64,000 nt of DNA from Alphaproteobacteria bacterium. GTDB lineage: Bacteria; Pseudomonadota; Alphaproteobacteria; Rhizobiales; Rhizobiaceae. The position numbers and the translations under genes are program-made. Below the pieces are notes generated by a model, which saw nothing but the letters and a program-made list of their open reading frames with translations, made no database searches and had not been told where the DNA came from. Every line of letters starts with the position of its first letter. Position 1 is the first letter of the stretch. The stretch covers positions 124,001 to 188,000 of the forward strand of contig JAJRQF010000035.1 in assembly GCA_024280375.1 (NCBI GenBank), written 5' to 3'. Of this stretch, positions 46,031 to 54,768 are shown one piece after another.

Positions 46031-49000
46031 GACCGGGTTTTACTTCCAATACGCCAAAGAGTGGCAGTGGCGTTATCAGCCTGTTTGCCCGCCATGGCAA
46101 TGCCGCCAATCTGGTAATGGCATTGATGGTTATCTTTGGAATATTCTCCATTGGCCGCATTAATACCCAGTTTTTCCCGACCATCGAAATCAAGGTGATC
46201 AGGGTCAATTACGCCTGGACCGGTGCCAGTGCTGAAGATGTTGAATCCAATATTCTTCAAATTGTTGAGCCGGAAGTACGCTATCTCGATGGCGTTAAAA
46301 AAATAACCTCAAGTGCGCGCGAGGGAACCGGCACAATCGTGCTGGAATATGATGCCTCGACCGACATGCAAAAAGCCCAGGGTGATCTGGAAACTGCGGT
46401 GAAAGCTGTTACCAATTTACCCGAAGATGTTGAGAGCCCAACCTTTGTGCGTGCGGCTTTCTTTGACCGGGTTGCCCGATTGGCGATAACCGGTGATGTG
46501 CCGGAGGCCGCTCTTCGTATTTACGCCAAGAAAATCAGAGATGATCTAATCGAACGCGGGATTGACAAAGTCTCATTTGTAGGCCTGCGCGATGCTGAAC
46601 TTAAGGCAGACATTCCTGAGCGGGAATTGCGCCGACTGGGGCTGACGATTTCGGATATTTCACGCAAGATCGAGAGCAATTCTCGTGATTTACCCTCCGG
46701 TCAGGTGAAAGGCAATGTGGAAAAACAGCTGCGCGCGTTGGCCGATGCCGAAAGTGTAAAGTCGCTTGGCAATATTGAGATAAAATCATTTGCCAGCGGA
46801 GAGAAAGTAAAACTTCGAGATTTTGCCAAATTGAGCCGGGGCTTTAATGAGGATCAGCCACAAGGCTATTCGGCCGGTGACAAGGCGATCCAGATTACTA
46901 TTGAGCGTGCCGAAACTGCAGATACACTGATTACCGCAAAAATATTTGAAGATTATCTGAAAGAAATTCAAGATACCCTGCCGCCGGGCATAACTTTAAA
47001 AAAATACGATGTCCGCGCCAATGCTTTGGTTGAGCGCATTATGCTGCTGGTTCGAAACGGGCTGGGTGGCCTGGTGCTCGTAGTTGGAATTTTGTTTATC
47101 TTCCTCAATGCAAGAATTGCGTTTTGGGTCGCCATGGGCATTCCAACCGCATTGCTTGCCACAATCGGCCTGATGTATGTCAGCGGGCAGTCGATCAATA
47201 TGGTCTCGCTATTTGGCCTGATCATGATGCTCGGCGTTATCGTTGATGATGCAATCGTTGTCGGTGAACATACGGCCACACGCTACAATGATGGCGATGC
47301 GCCCTTCGACGCCGCCGAAATGGGTGCCGGACGCATGGTGGTTCCGGTTGTTGCCGCGATGGTAACAACAATTGCAGCCTTTGCTCCCATATTGGTAATA
47401 GGCGGGGTCATAGGCCAGATATTCAGCGTATTGCCATTTGTTGTGGTCGCCGTCGTAATCGCAAGTTTAATCGAGTGCTTTTTGGTGCTGCCGGGACATT
47501 TGGCCCATACATTAATGCCAAAACCGCGCAGGCTCTGGTCCTGGTGGCGGCAACTATTTGTCGCCATGGCCGTTGCCGCAATGGTGTTGTCGCTGGCAAC
47601 CCGCACAACGGGGACGGTTCTGCCAGAATTTATTGCGGCGCAAATTGCGCAAATTCAATCGTGGCGCGAAACTCAAAGCACAATAGTATTTGTGTCATCA
47701 ATCACGTTTTTCAGCCTGGCAATTGGCACAATATTTGAGTTTATCATATTTACCTCAGGACTGATCGCCCGCTGGGTTGGATCAAAGTTCAACAGAAATA
47801 CCGAGCGTACACTTGAAGGTGGATTGTTTCGTCGCAACTTTGATGCGGGGTTTAACTGGTTTAGAGATCGACCGTTTAATGCGCTGGTAACTGCCGCCTA
47901 TGATTTTCGCTATGTAACCATTGCAATCGCCGCAAGCACGGTGATGGTCATCGTTGTTGGTTTGATTATGGGCGGAAAAGTCGGGTTTGTGTTCTTTCCT
48001 TCCGCCGAAGCCGAAAGCCTGTCCGGCCGGGTGATTTTCAATGCGGGTATCCCGGAGAAAGATGCAATTGATGCGGTGAAAAAAATCGAGGCAGCCCTTC
48101 AATTGGCAGAACAGGAGTTAACCGGCGGTAAGGAAAAGCTGGTTGTAGCTTCCTTTGTGACCTTGGGTTCAGCCGGACGAAACAAAGGTGATAACCTGGC
48201 GTCAATTCGCGTTCAGCTCACCACGTCGGAAAGTCGAAGCATCAGAACGCCCAAATTCATTCGCACCTGGCGCAAAAATATCCCGAAAATTGCCGGTGTG
48301 CGGCGAGTGTCAATCTTTGAACATCGCGGTGGCCCTCCCGGCCGCGATATTGATGTGCAATTACAAGGTGCCAATGCACCAGTGCTCAAGGCGGCCGCGT
48401 CCGAGATCATCGAGATTGTAAACGCGATTGATGGTGTCTCGGGTGTGGCCGATGATCTGCCCTATGGCAAGCCGGAATTAATCATGGAATTACTGCCGCG
48501 CGGGGCCGCCCTTGGCTTCTCAATAGATGATATTGGACGGCAGGTGCGTGATGCCTTTCAGGGTAAAATACCGCGCCGATTTGCCGAAGGTGATGACGAG
48601 GTTTCAATCACAGTTTCCCAGATCATGCGCAATAAAGGGGCAGCAGCACTTCGTAGTTTTAAACTTAGAAGCCCGGGCGGAGAGTTCGCACCCCTTTCAG
48701 AAGTGGTAAAAATAACCGAGCGGCAGGGGTTTGCAGCAATTGACCGGGAAGACGGTAAGGCTGTTGTATCTGTTACCGGTGATCTGGATACCAATATCAA
48801 TACGACAGTAAAAGCCATTGAGATATTGGAGGCATCCGGCCTTTCAGCAATTGCCACAAAATACGGTATAACCTATAAATTCGGCGGTCGATCAAAGGAA
48901 CGCAAGGAGGCATTTGCCGACCTTGGCATCGGGGCGGCTATTGCGATATCTGTGATTTATATAATTTTGGCCTGGGTTTTTGCCAGCTACTGGAAACCAA

Positions 49001-49470
49001 TTGCCGTCATGATGATCATACCATTTGGCATCGTTGGTGCCGTATTTGGCCACTGGATATTAGGCTATAAACTCACCATGTTGTCGATGGCGGGCCTGCT
49101 CGGTCTTGCGGGCATTCTGGTCAATGATTCAATCATTCTGGTCAGTCGAATGGACGAGCGTTTAGGGTTTGGTGAAGACACCAGAACGGCCTCAATCGGT
49201 GCCAGTCGGGACAGATTGCGAGCAGTATTGTTGACCTCTCTTACGACGATAGGTGGTCTTTTGCCTTTGCTATATGAAAAGAGCCTACAGGCACAATTTC
49301 TATTACCGATGGCAATTACAATTGTATTCGGACTTGCGATGGCAACGCTTCTGGTTCTGTTTCTTGTGCCCGCCCTGATGGCGATTGGTGAAGATATAAA
49401 CTGGCTCTTGAGGTCAATTTACGGAGATAGCAAGAAGTCCCGGCAACCGGTATTGGGCGCTGCCGAATAA
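46027..49470 (+). CDS. RND efflux pump permease with extra membrane insertion
   Basis: A 1147-residue AcrB-type RND transporter that exports drugs or lipophilic compounds by proton exchange. The relay residues Asp407 and Asp408 (MLGVIVDDAIVVGEHT) fall at exactly the AcrB numbers, and two large periplasmic regions follow TM1 and TM7. It is about 100 residues longer than usual: at about 500-591, between the sixth and the seventh core helices, are two additional hydrophobic segments (LFVAMAVAAMVLSLA and IVFVSSITFFSLAIGTIF) joined by a short loop. An even number of helices keeps the rest of the topology. No outer-membrane factor gene is adjacent. The substrate is unknown. Confidence 0.93.
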   Translation: MRPGFTSNTPKSGSGVISLFARHGNAANLVMALMVIFGIFSIGRINTQFFPTIEIKVIRVNYAWTGASAEDVESNILQIVEPEVRYLDGVKKITSSAREGTGTIVLEYDASTDMQKAQGDLETAVKAVTNLPEDVESPTFVRAAFFDRVARLAITGDVPEAALRIYAKKIRDDLIERGIDKVSFVGLRDAELKADIPERELRRLGLTISDISRKIESNSRDLPSGQVKGNVEKQLRALADAESVKSLGNIEIKSFASGEKVKLRDFAKLSRGFNEDQPQGYSAGDKAIQITIERAETADTLITAKIFEDYLKEIQDTLPPGITLKKYDVRANALVERIMLLVRNGLGGLVLVVGILFIFLNARIAFWVAMGIPTALLATIGLMYVSGQSINMVSLFGLIMMLGVIVDDAIVVGEHTATRYNDGDAPFDAAEMGAGRMVVPVVAAMVTTIAAFAPILVIGGVIGQIFSVLPFVVVAVVIASLIECFLVLPGHLAHTLMPKPRRLWSWWRQLFVAMAVAAMVLSLATRTTGTVLPEFIAAQIAQIQSWRETQSTIVFVSSITFFSLAIGTIFEFIIFTSGLIARWVGSKFNRNTERTLEGGLFRRNFDAGFNWFRDRPFNALVTAAYDFRYVTIAIAASTVMVIVVGLIMGGKVGFVFFPSAEAESLSGRVIFNAGIPEKDAIDAVKKIEAALQLAEQELTGGKEKLVVASFVTLGSAGRNKGDNLASIRVQLTTSESRSIRTPKFIRTWRKNIPKIAGVRRVSIFEHRGGPPGRDIDVQLQGANAPVLKAAASEIIEIVNAIDGVSGVADDLPYGKPELIMELLPRGAALGFSIDDIGRQVRDAFQGKIPRRFAEGDDEVSITVSQIMRNKGAAALRSFKLRSPGGEFAPLSEVVKITERQGFAAIDREDGKAVVSVTGDLDTNINTTVKAIEILEASGLSAIATKYGITYKFGGRSKERKEAFADLGIGAAIAISVIYIILAWVFASYWKPIAVMMIIPFGIVGAVFGHWILGYKLTMLSMAGLLGLAGILVNDSIILVSRMDERLGFGEDTRTASIGASRDRLRAVLLTSLTTIGGLLPLLYEKSLQAQFLLPMAITIVFGLAMATLLVLFLVPALMAIGEDINWLLRSIYGDSKKSRQPVLGAAE

Positions 49471-49471
49471 G

Positions 49472-49495
49472 TCCTAGTTTTTCCAGAAACTAGGA
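49472..49495. terminator. Hairpin between convergent RND and trkH genes
   Basis: TCCTAGTTT and AAACTAGGA pair perfectly over 9 bp around TTCCAG. It overlaps the trkH stop codon and lies just past the RND stop, so it may act in both directions. Neither side has a full U-tract. Confidence 0.5.
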
Positions 49496-50919
49496 AAGAA
49501 AAGCACCAGCACTGTAAACAGTTCCAACCGCCCAACCAGCATGGTGATGCATAAAATCCATTTCGCCGGATCATTGAGCGATTTGAAATTTCCCGCCGGG
49601 CCAATAATATTTCCAAGCCCCGGACCAACATTTGAAATTGAAGTACCCGCAGCCGAAATGGCTGTCAGCATATCAAGCCCGGTGAGGTTCAGCGCAACCG
49701 CAGATACGGCAAATGAAGCGATAAACAGAAAGAAGAAACTCATCACCGCGGTTGAAACAGAGGAGGGTAATGGCCTGCCATTAAATTTTTTGATGAACAC
49801 ACCATTTGGATAGATGATTTTGTGCAGATGTTGCCGAATATCCTGAAACAGCACCTGAAAACGAAATATCTTGATGCCGCAAGATGTCGATCCAGCGCAT
49901 CCGCCGACAAACATAATAACGAAAAAGAACGCGACCGAGCCATGTCCCCAAAGGGTATAATCATCGGTGGCAAACCCGGTCCCGGTAATAATAGACGTGA
50001 CATTGAAAATAGCATCAACCAGCCGAAACAGGCCGGGGTTCACGCCTGAAAAACGCTCCAGATTCCAAACAATAACAATCGCCACCAACAACACCACCAA
50101 AAAGACCCTCACTTGAGAATCTCGAAACAATGGCTTGGGGTTTCCGCCGACAAACTGAACATAAAGCAGAAATGGAATTGAACCTAAAACCATAAACAGC
50201 GATGCAGTTAAATCGATCGCCATACTGTCAAAACTCCCAAGCGAGCCGTCACTGGTCGAAAATCCACCGGTCGCAACCGTGGTCATGGCATGAACAGTCG
50301 CATCCAGCACATCCATGCCTGCAACCAGATAAAACAAAAAACAAATGAAGGTCAGGACGACAAAAATACTGGTGATTGAACCGGAAATCTGAGAGGCGCG
50401 CGGCAATATTTTATCGGAAGTCTCAAACGCTTCCACTTTAAAAATCTGCATGCCGCCAATTTGTAGCATTGGCAATACAGCAACCGCCATAACCAGAACG
50501 CCAAGGCCGCCTAACCATTGCAAAATGCCGCGCCATAGCAATATGCCGGTTGGTGCATCATCCAGCCCGGTAATTACCGTAGAGCCGGTGGTCGTAAGGC
50601 CAGAGAGTGCTTCAAAATAGGCGTCGGTATAGGTTGGCACGATGCCCGATAAATAAAATGGCAATGCGCCAAATCCGCTAACTGTAATCCAGACGGTGAC
50701 CGTCATCACAAAGGCCTGCCGAATGGACAGGCTTTTAGGAATTCCGCGTGCGCTGAGAAATAATCCAAGGCCGATCAACAAGGTGAAAGCGGAAGATGAT
50801 GCAAATACCTGCCAATCAGCGCTGTTGTTGATAAGGTCAACAATGGCCGGGATCATCATGGCGCAACCCAGTGTGGCCAACAACACACCAACCACCAGCA
50901 ATATTGGTCTGATATCCAT
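49474..50919 (-). CDS. trkH: TrkH-type potassium uptake membrane protein
   Basis: A 481-residue integral membrane protein of the TrkH/KtrB family, a K+ uptake channel. Four pore-type repeats are visible by their selectivity segments, for example ALSGLTTTGSTVITGLDDAP, HAMTTVATGGFSTSDGSLG, IFNVTSIITGTGFATDDYTLWG and ISAAGTSISNVGPGLGNIIGP. The TrkA regulatory subunit is not in the window. apaG begins 11 bp upstream on the same strand. Confidence 0.92.
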   Translation of the reverse strand: MDIRPILLVVGVLLATLGCAMMIPAIVDLINNSADWQVFASSSAFTLLIGLGLFLSARGIPKSLSIRQAFVMTVTVWITVSGFGALPFYLSGIVPTYTDAYFEALSGLTTTGSTVITGLDDAPTGILLWRGILQWLGGLGVLVMAVAVLPMLQIGGMQIFKVEAFETSDKILPRASQISGSITSIFVVLTFICFLFYLVAGMDVLDATVHAMTTVATGGFSTSDGSLGSFDSMAIDLTASLFMVLGSIPFLLYVQFVGGNPKPLFRDSQVRVFLVVLLVAIVIVWNLERFSGVNPGLFRLVDAIFNVTSIITGTGFATDDYTLWGHGSVAFFFVIMFVGGCAGSTSCGIKIFRFQVLFQDIRQHLHKIIYPNGVFIKKFNGRPLPSSVSTAVMSFFFLFIASFAVSAVALNLTGLDMLTAISAAGTSISNVGPGLGNIIGPAGNFKSLNDPAKWILCITMLVGRLELFTVLVLFFPSFWKN

Positions 50920-50930
50920 GATTTCAGGCC

Positions 50931-51323
50931 TTAATTCAGCGCCGTGTGCCGACCGGGAATATCCAGAGAAAACGCTGGAACCTCGATATCAAGCATAATG
51001 CCATCCTCGCGGGCCATTTGAAAAGAACCGGACATAATTCCCGATGGTGTGCTCAAGGGGCAGCCACTTGAATATTCGAAGGAAGCACCAGGAGGCAGTG
51101 TTGGCGTTTCGCCCACAACCCCGTCGCCACGAACTTCCTGAACCCGGCCAAGGGCATCGGTAATATGCCAGTATCGAGTAAGCAGCTGCACTACGAATGG
51201 GCCATTATTTTTGATGATAATACGGTATTTCCAGAAATACCTGTCCTGATCAGCATCGGATTCCTGCTCAAGATAGCTTGGTTCAACATCAACCGAAATG
51301 GAATGGGTAACTGAGGAATACAT
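50931..51323 (-). CDS. apaG: ApaG (Co2+/Mg2+ efflux-associated protein)
   Basis: A 130-residue protein of the ApaG family, a fibronectin-III-like fold linked to metal tolerance and, in plants, to F-box proteins; its biochemical role is unclear. Key blocks are FWKYRIIIKNNGPFVVQLLTRYWHITDALGRVQEVRGDGVVGETPTLPPGASFEYSSGCPL and GIMSGSFQM. The ribosome-binding site is weak. It is followed by trkH on the same strand. Confidence 0.93.
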   Translation of the reverse strand: MYSSVTHSISVDVEPSYLEQESDADQDRYFWKYRIIIKNNGPFVVQLLTRYWHITDALGRVQEVRGDGVVGETPTLPPGASFEYSSGCPLSTPSGIMSGSFQMAREDGIMLDIEVPAFSLDIPGRHTALN

Positions 51324-51418
51324 GTCGCTTTTCTGATGTTGTTTCGAGCAATATATCCCCCTTTCTCACATCCCAACCCTATTATCAATCATTACCCAAT
51401 CAATAAAATGGTCTAATT

Positions 51419-52324
51419 TTAGATTGCCGCTAAGTGCCTGGCAAAGTCATTGCTGTTCATTAGCGTCTTGCAACGCTCAAACCGGCCAATCGAATAGGCC
51501 CAGAAATCCTCTGCCTGATTGCCATTTGCATGCTGGATAAGCCCCCAAAGGGTCCAAAGTAAATCACACATAGCCTTATATATGATCATTCGGCCAAACT
51601 GGGCATCTGATACCCCGCCACCGCAATAGGCCGCCATCATTTCGCGGTCTTGTGCATCGTTAAAGCCTGCTTCAACAGATAGGTCGCCTAAATCCCACAA
51701 GGGGTCGTTCATGCCAGAATATTCCCAATCGACAATCCACATATGGGAGCCGGTATCAAGAAAATTCTCGCATAAGGGGTCGCAGTGGCAGGGCGCAAGT
51801 TTTGCCGGGGCAGCATTGAGCGCATCACGCACCGGACGAGCCGCCTTCACTACGTCATGATAACCATCTGGCAGTTCAGCACCCAGTTTGGTGAGCATGG
51901 CCAGATATTCATCAATCATGGCAAAAAGCTCAAACCGGAACTGAAATTCTTTTCCGCATGTATGCAGTTTTTTAAGCGCCAAAGCGGCACGTGCGGGTGA
52001 GCCATTGGTCGAGGAAAAAAGATCCGGCGACATGGTAACTGCATCGCCAAGATGTTGCTGCAGCATCAACCCATCGCTTTCGTCGGCAAAGAGAATTTGG
52101 GATGAAACGCCGGCATCCGCTGCGATTTTCGCATTGTGAATTTCGATTCTACGGTCAATATATTCCTCGGTTCCGGCACCCGGCACCCGCAGCACGTAAT
52201 TTTCATCGCCATCGCGAATATGAAATACCAGATTTGTTAAGCCCCCAAGCCGCGATATTTCAAGGCCGGTTTTACCGCGCAATTGCGGAATTCGTTCCAA
52301 CGCAGGCTTGATTATCTTTTCCAT
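51419..52324 (-). CDS. Choline/ethanolamine-kinase-like phosphotransferase
   Basis: A 301-residue APH/ChoK-fold protein. The Brenner catalytic motif is CHCDPLCENFL (His-x-Asp-x4-Asn pattern, about 178-187) and the metal-binding VDWEYSGMNDPLWDLGD follows. The ATP-binding N-lobe has LGGLTNLVFHI and YVLRVPG. It is the last gene of the amine operon, 21 bases after the preceding dehydrogenase, which supports an alkanolamine or choline-like substrate, but the phosphorylated product is not determined. Confidence 0.84.
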   Translation of the reverse strand: MEKIIKPALERIPQLRGKTGLEISRLGGLTNLVFHIRDGDENYVLRVPGAGTEEYIDRRIEIHNAKIAADAGVSSQILFADESDGLMLQQHLGDAVTMSPDLFSSTNGSPARAALALKKLHTCGKEFQFRFELFAMIDEYLAMLTKLGAELPDGYHDVVKAARPVRDALNAAPAKLAPCHCDPLCENFLDTGSHMWIVDWEYSGMNDPLWDLGDLSVEAGFNDAQDREMMAAYCGGGVSDAQFGRMIIYKAMCDLLWTLWGLIQHANGNQAEDFWAYSIGRFERCKTLMNSNDFARHLAAI

Positions 52325-52345
52325 TTCATTCCTCCAAACTTGACC

Positions 52346-54754
52346 TTAGCAAAGTATTTTTGTGCGGGCCGTATCATAAGCGCTGCCGTCAATGCGCTTG
52401 GCCGCGTGACGTTCGCAATAGGCTTCGATTTCAAAACCCCCTGCGTCGATAATATTGGCTGGCAAATAACCGAATGCGATGCTTTGACCAACCGTATATC
52501 CAAAATTACCGCTGGTGGTCAGGCCGACCAGTTTGCCCTGGTGGTAGATCGCCTCTGACCCGTAAAGGTGAATATCCTTATCAACGACAAAGCAGCAAAG
52601 TTTGCGGGTAACACCTTCCTCCTTTTGTTTTTGCAAGGCGTCCTTGCCGATAAAATCACCCTTGCTGAGTTTTACGCAGAACCCCAGTCCGGCTTCCAGC
52701 GGCGTGTAGTCCGGGCCAATATCGGCCCCCCAGTAAAGGTATCTTTTTTCCATCCGCAAGCTGTCAATCGCCCGGTAACCGGCATCAATAATATCAAATT
52801 CTTCCCCGGCCTGCCGCAACAGTTCGTAGACATAAGCCGCATATTCGACAGGTATGTGTAATTCCCAGCCAAGTTCGCCCACATAGGTCAACCGCACCGC
52901 CAGCACCGGTGCCATGCCGATATGTATCCAGCGCGCACCCAAAAAGGCAAAGCCCTCATGGGAGACATCATCATCGCTGACTTTTTCCAATACCTTGCGA
53001 GCAAAAGGCCCACATAAATTAATCACCGCCCGTGAGGATGTAATGTCGCTTAGATGCACATTTTCGCGCGGCGCAATATTGCTTTCAATCCAGTGCCGGT
53101 CGCGCACCCCAAAGCCGCTGCCGGTAACCACATAAAAACGATCATCTGTCTCGCGAATGATGGTGAGATCGGCCTCAATACCGCCCCGCTCATTGCAAAG
53201 TTGCGTATAGGTGGCGGTTCCAGGTGCCTTGTCCACATTATTGACCGCCAGCCGTTGCAAAAACGAAGCGGCATCCTTGCCGATAATCTCAAATTTTGAA
53301 AACGAGCTTTGGTCGATCAAGGCAACTTTTTCACGGATGGCTTGATGCTCAAAACCAACGGTTTTTTCCCAGCCAATGCGTTCAAATGATGGATTGTCGA
53401 CGCGCTCCATACCCTCGCGCCAGAAGAAATTGGGCCGCTCCCAACCGGACTTTGAACCAAAGCTCGCGCCGTTTTTTGCCAATGCATTATAGAGCGGGCT
53501 ACGCCTCCTCAGTCGCGCGGTTTGCATTTCTGTTGCCGGAAAATGTACCTTGTAATATTGAGCGTAAACTTCCACCGAGCGTTGGCTCAAATAGCTGGAT
53601 GAGGCCTGATGCGGTCCAAAACGGCGCACATCAAAGGCCCAAAGGTCCATGCCGGGATCGCCCTCCAAAATCCAGTTGGCCATCACTTCGCCAGCGCCAC
53701 CGGAACCGGCAATTCCGGCGGTAAACCCACAGGCGACAAAATGATTGGGTTGCTCAGGGATTTGCCCGAGGATCGGTTCCCCATCGGCTGAAACCGGAAT
53801 GGGGCCGTTGATCATGGTTTGAATGCCCAACTCGTTTAATATTGGCAGGCGCTCGGCAGCGGGCAACAATACCTTTTCAAACCGGTCGAAATTTCCCTCA
53901 TAGAGCTCCCGGCCAAACTCAAAGGGCAGCCGTTTTTTGCCCACATGTGGGGTGCCTTCCTCCCAGCCGCCAATTACAAAGCCGCCAACTTCCGGTTTTA
54001 AATAAAACAGATTGTGCGGGTCGCGGAAGGTCGGAAGGTCGGTTGGGATATTCTGCGATTTATCGGTGACACAATATTGGTGTTCGACCACGGTCGTGGG
54101 CAAGGCAATGCCTGCTAGCTGGCTTACCTGTCCGGCCCAAAGCCCTGCGGCATTGACCAGCGTATCACATTCCACATAGCCCTTGTCGGTTTGAACGCCC
54201 TTTACCCGATTGCCCTTGATGATAATATCTTCAACCAGCACATTTTGTTCAAATTTCACCCCGCCAGCGCGCGCGCCGGCAACCAGCGCCATTGTGTAGC
54301 TATAGGGGTCAATATAGCCGTCGGTTGGAATAAAGGCCGCGCCTAATACGCCATCGGTTGACATATAGGGAAATTTTTCCTGTGCTTCTTTGGCGCTCAA
54401 CAATTCAAGCTCAAATCCAAAACTGCGCGCCGTGGTGGCGGTGCGCTTAATCTCCTGCCAGTGGTCCGGGCTGGAGGCGACGCGCAGGCTGCCCACCTGA
54501 TGCCAGCCGGTTTCCTGCCCCGTTTCCTTGGCCAGCCGCTCGCAAAGCGCAACTGAATTTTGCATCATTTTGGTGAGGTTGCGTTTTGAGCGCAATTGGC
54601 CAATCAGCCCGGCCGCATGCCATGTTGCCCCGTGGGTGACCAGCGATTTTTCTATAACCAGCACATCGCGTTCCCCGCGCTGGGCCAGATGATAAGCAAT
54701 TGAGCACCCAACCGCCCCGCCGCCGATAATGACTATTTTTGCACGATCCTGCAT
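52346..54754 (-). CDS. FAD/GcvT oxidoreductase, dimethylglycine-sarcosine dehydrogenase type (copy A)
   Basis: An 802-residue two-part enzyme. Residues 1-370 are a DAO-type flavoprotein with the dinucleotide motif GGGAVGCSIAYHL (11-23) and the GATWHAAGL segment whose His is the likely covalent-flavin residue in DMGDH relatives. A linker domain (about 375-430) precedes a tetrahydrofolate-binding GcvT aminomethyltransferase domain (about 440-800: GWELHIPVEYAAYVYELL, DAGYRAIDSLRMEKRYLYWGADIGPDYTPLEAGLGFCVKL). These enzymes oxidise N-methyl groups and pass formaldehyde to THF. The substrate may be dimethylglycine, sarcosine or a related methylamine. It starts 14 bases after its paralogue. Confidence 0.86.
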   Translation of the reverse strand: MQDRAKIVIIGGGAVGCSIAYHLAQRGERDVLVIEKSLVTHGATWHAAGLIGQLRSKRNLTKMMQNSVALCERLAKETGQETGWHQVGSLRVASSPDHWQEIKRTATTARSFGFELELLSAKEAQEKFPYMSTDGVLGAAFIPTDGYIDPYSYTMALVAGARAGGVKFEQNVLVEDIIIKGNRVKGVQTDKGYVECDTLVNAAGLWAGQVSQLAGIALPTTVVEHQYCVTDKSQNIPTDLPTFRDPHNLFYLKPEVGGFVIGGWEEGTPHVGKKRLPFEFGRELYEGNFDRFEKVLLPAAERLPILNELGIQTMINGPIPVSADGEPILGQIPEQPNHFVACGFTAGIAGSGGAGEVMANWILEGDPGMDLWAFDVRRFGPHQASSSYLSQRSVEVYAQYYKVHFPATEMQTARLRRRSPLYNALAKNGASFGSKSGWERPNFFWREGMERVDNPSFERIGWEKTVGFEHQAIREKVALIDQSSFSKFEIIGKDAASFLQRLAVNNVDKAPGTATYTQLCNERGGIEADLTIIRETDDRFYVVTGSGFGVRDRHWIESNIAPRENVHLSDITSSRAVINLCGPFARKVLEKVSDDDVSHEGFAFLGARWIHIGMAPVLAVRLTYVGELGWELHIPVEYAAYVYELLRQAGEEFDIIDAGYRAIDSLRMEKRYLYWGADIGPDYTPLEAGLGFCVKLSKGDFIGKDALQKQKEEGVTRKLCCFVVDKDIHLYGSEAIYHQGKLVGLTTSGNFGYTVGQSIAFGYLPANIIDAGGFEIEAYCERHAAKRIDGSAYDTARTKILC

Positions 54755-54768
54755 TGATATAATCCTTA

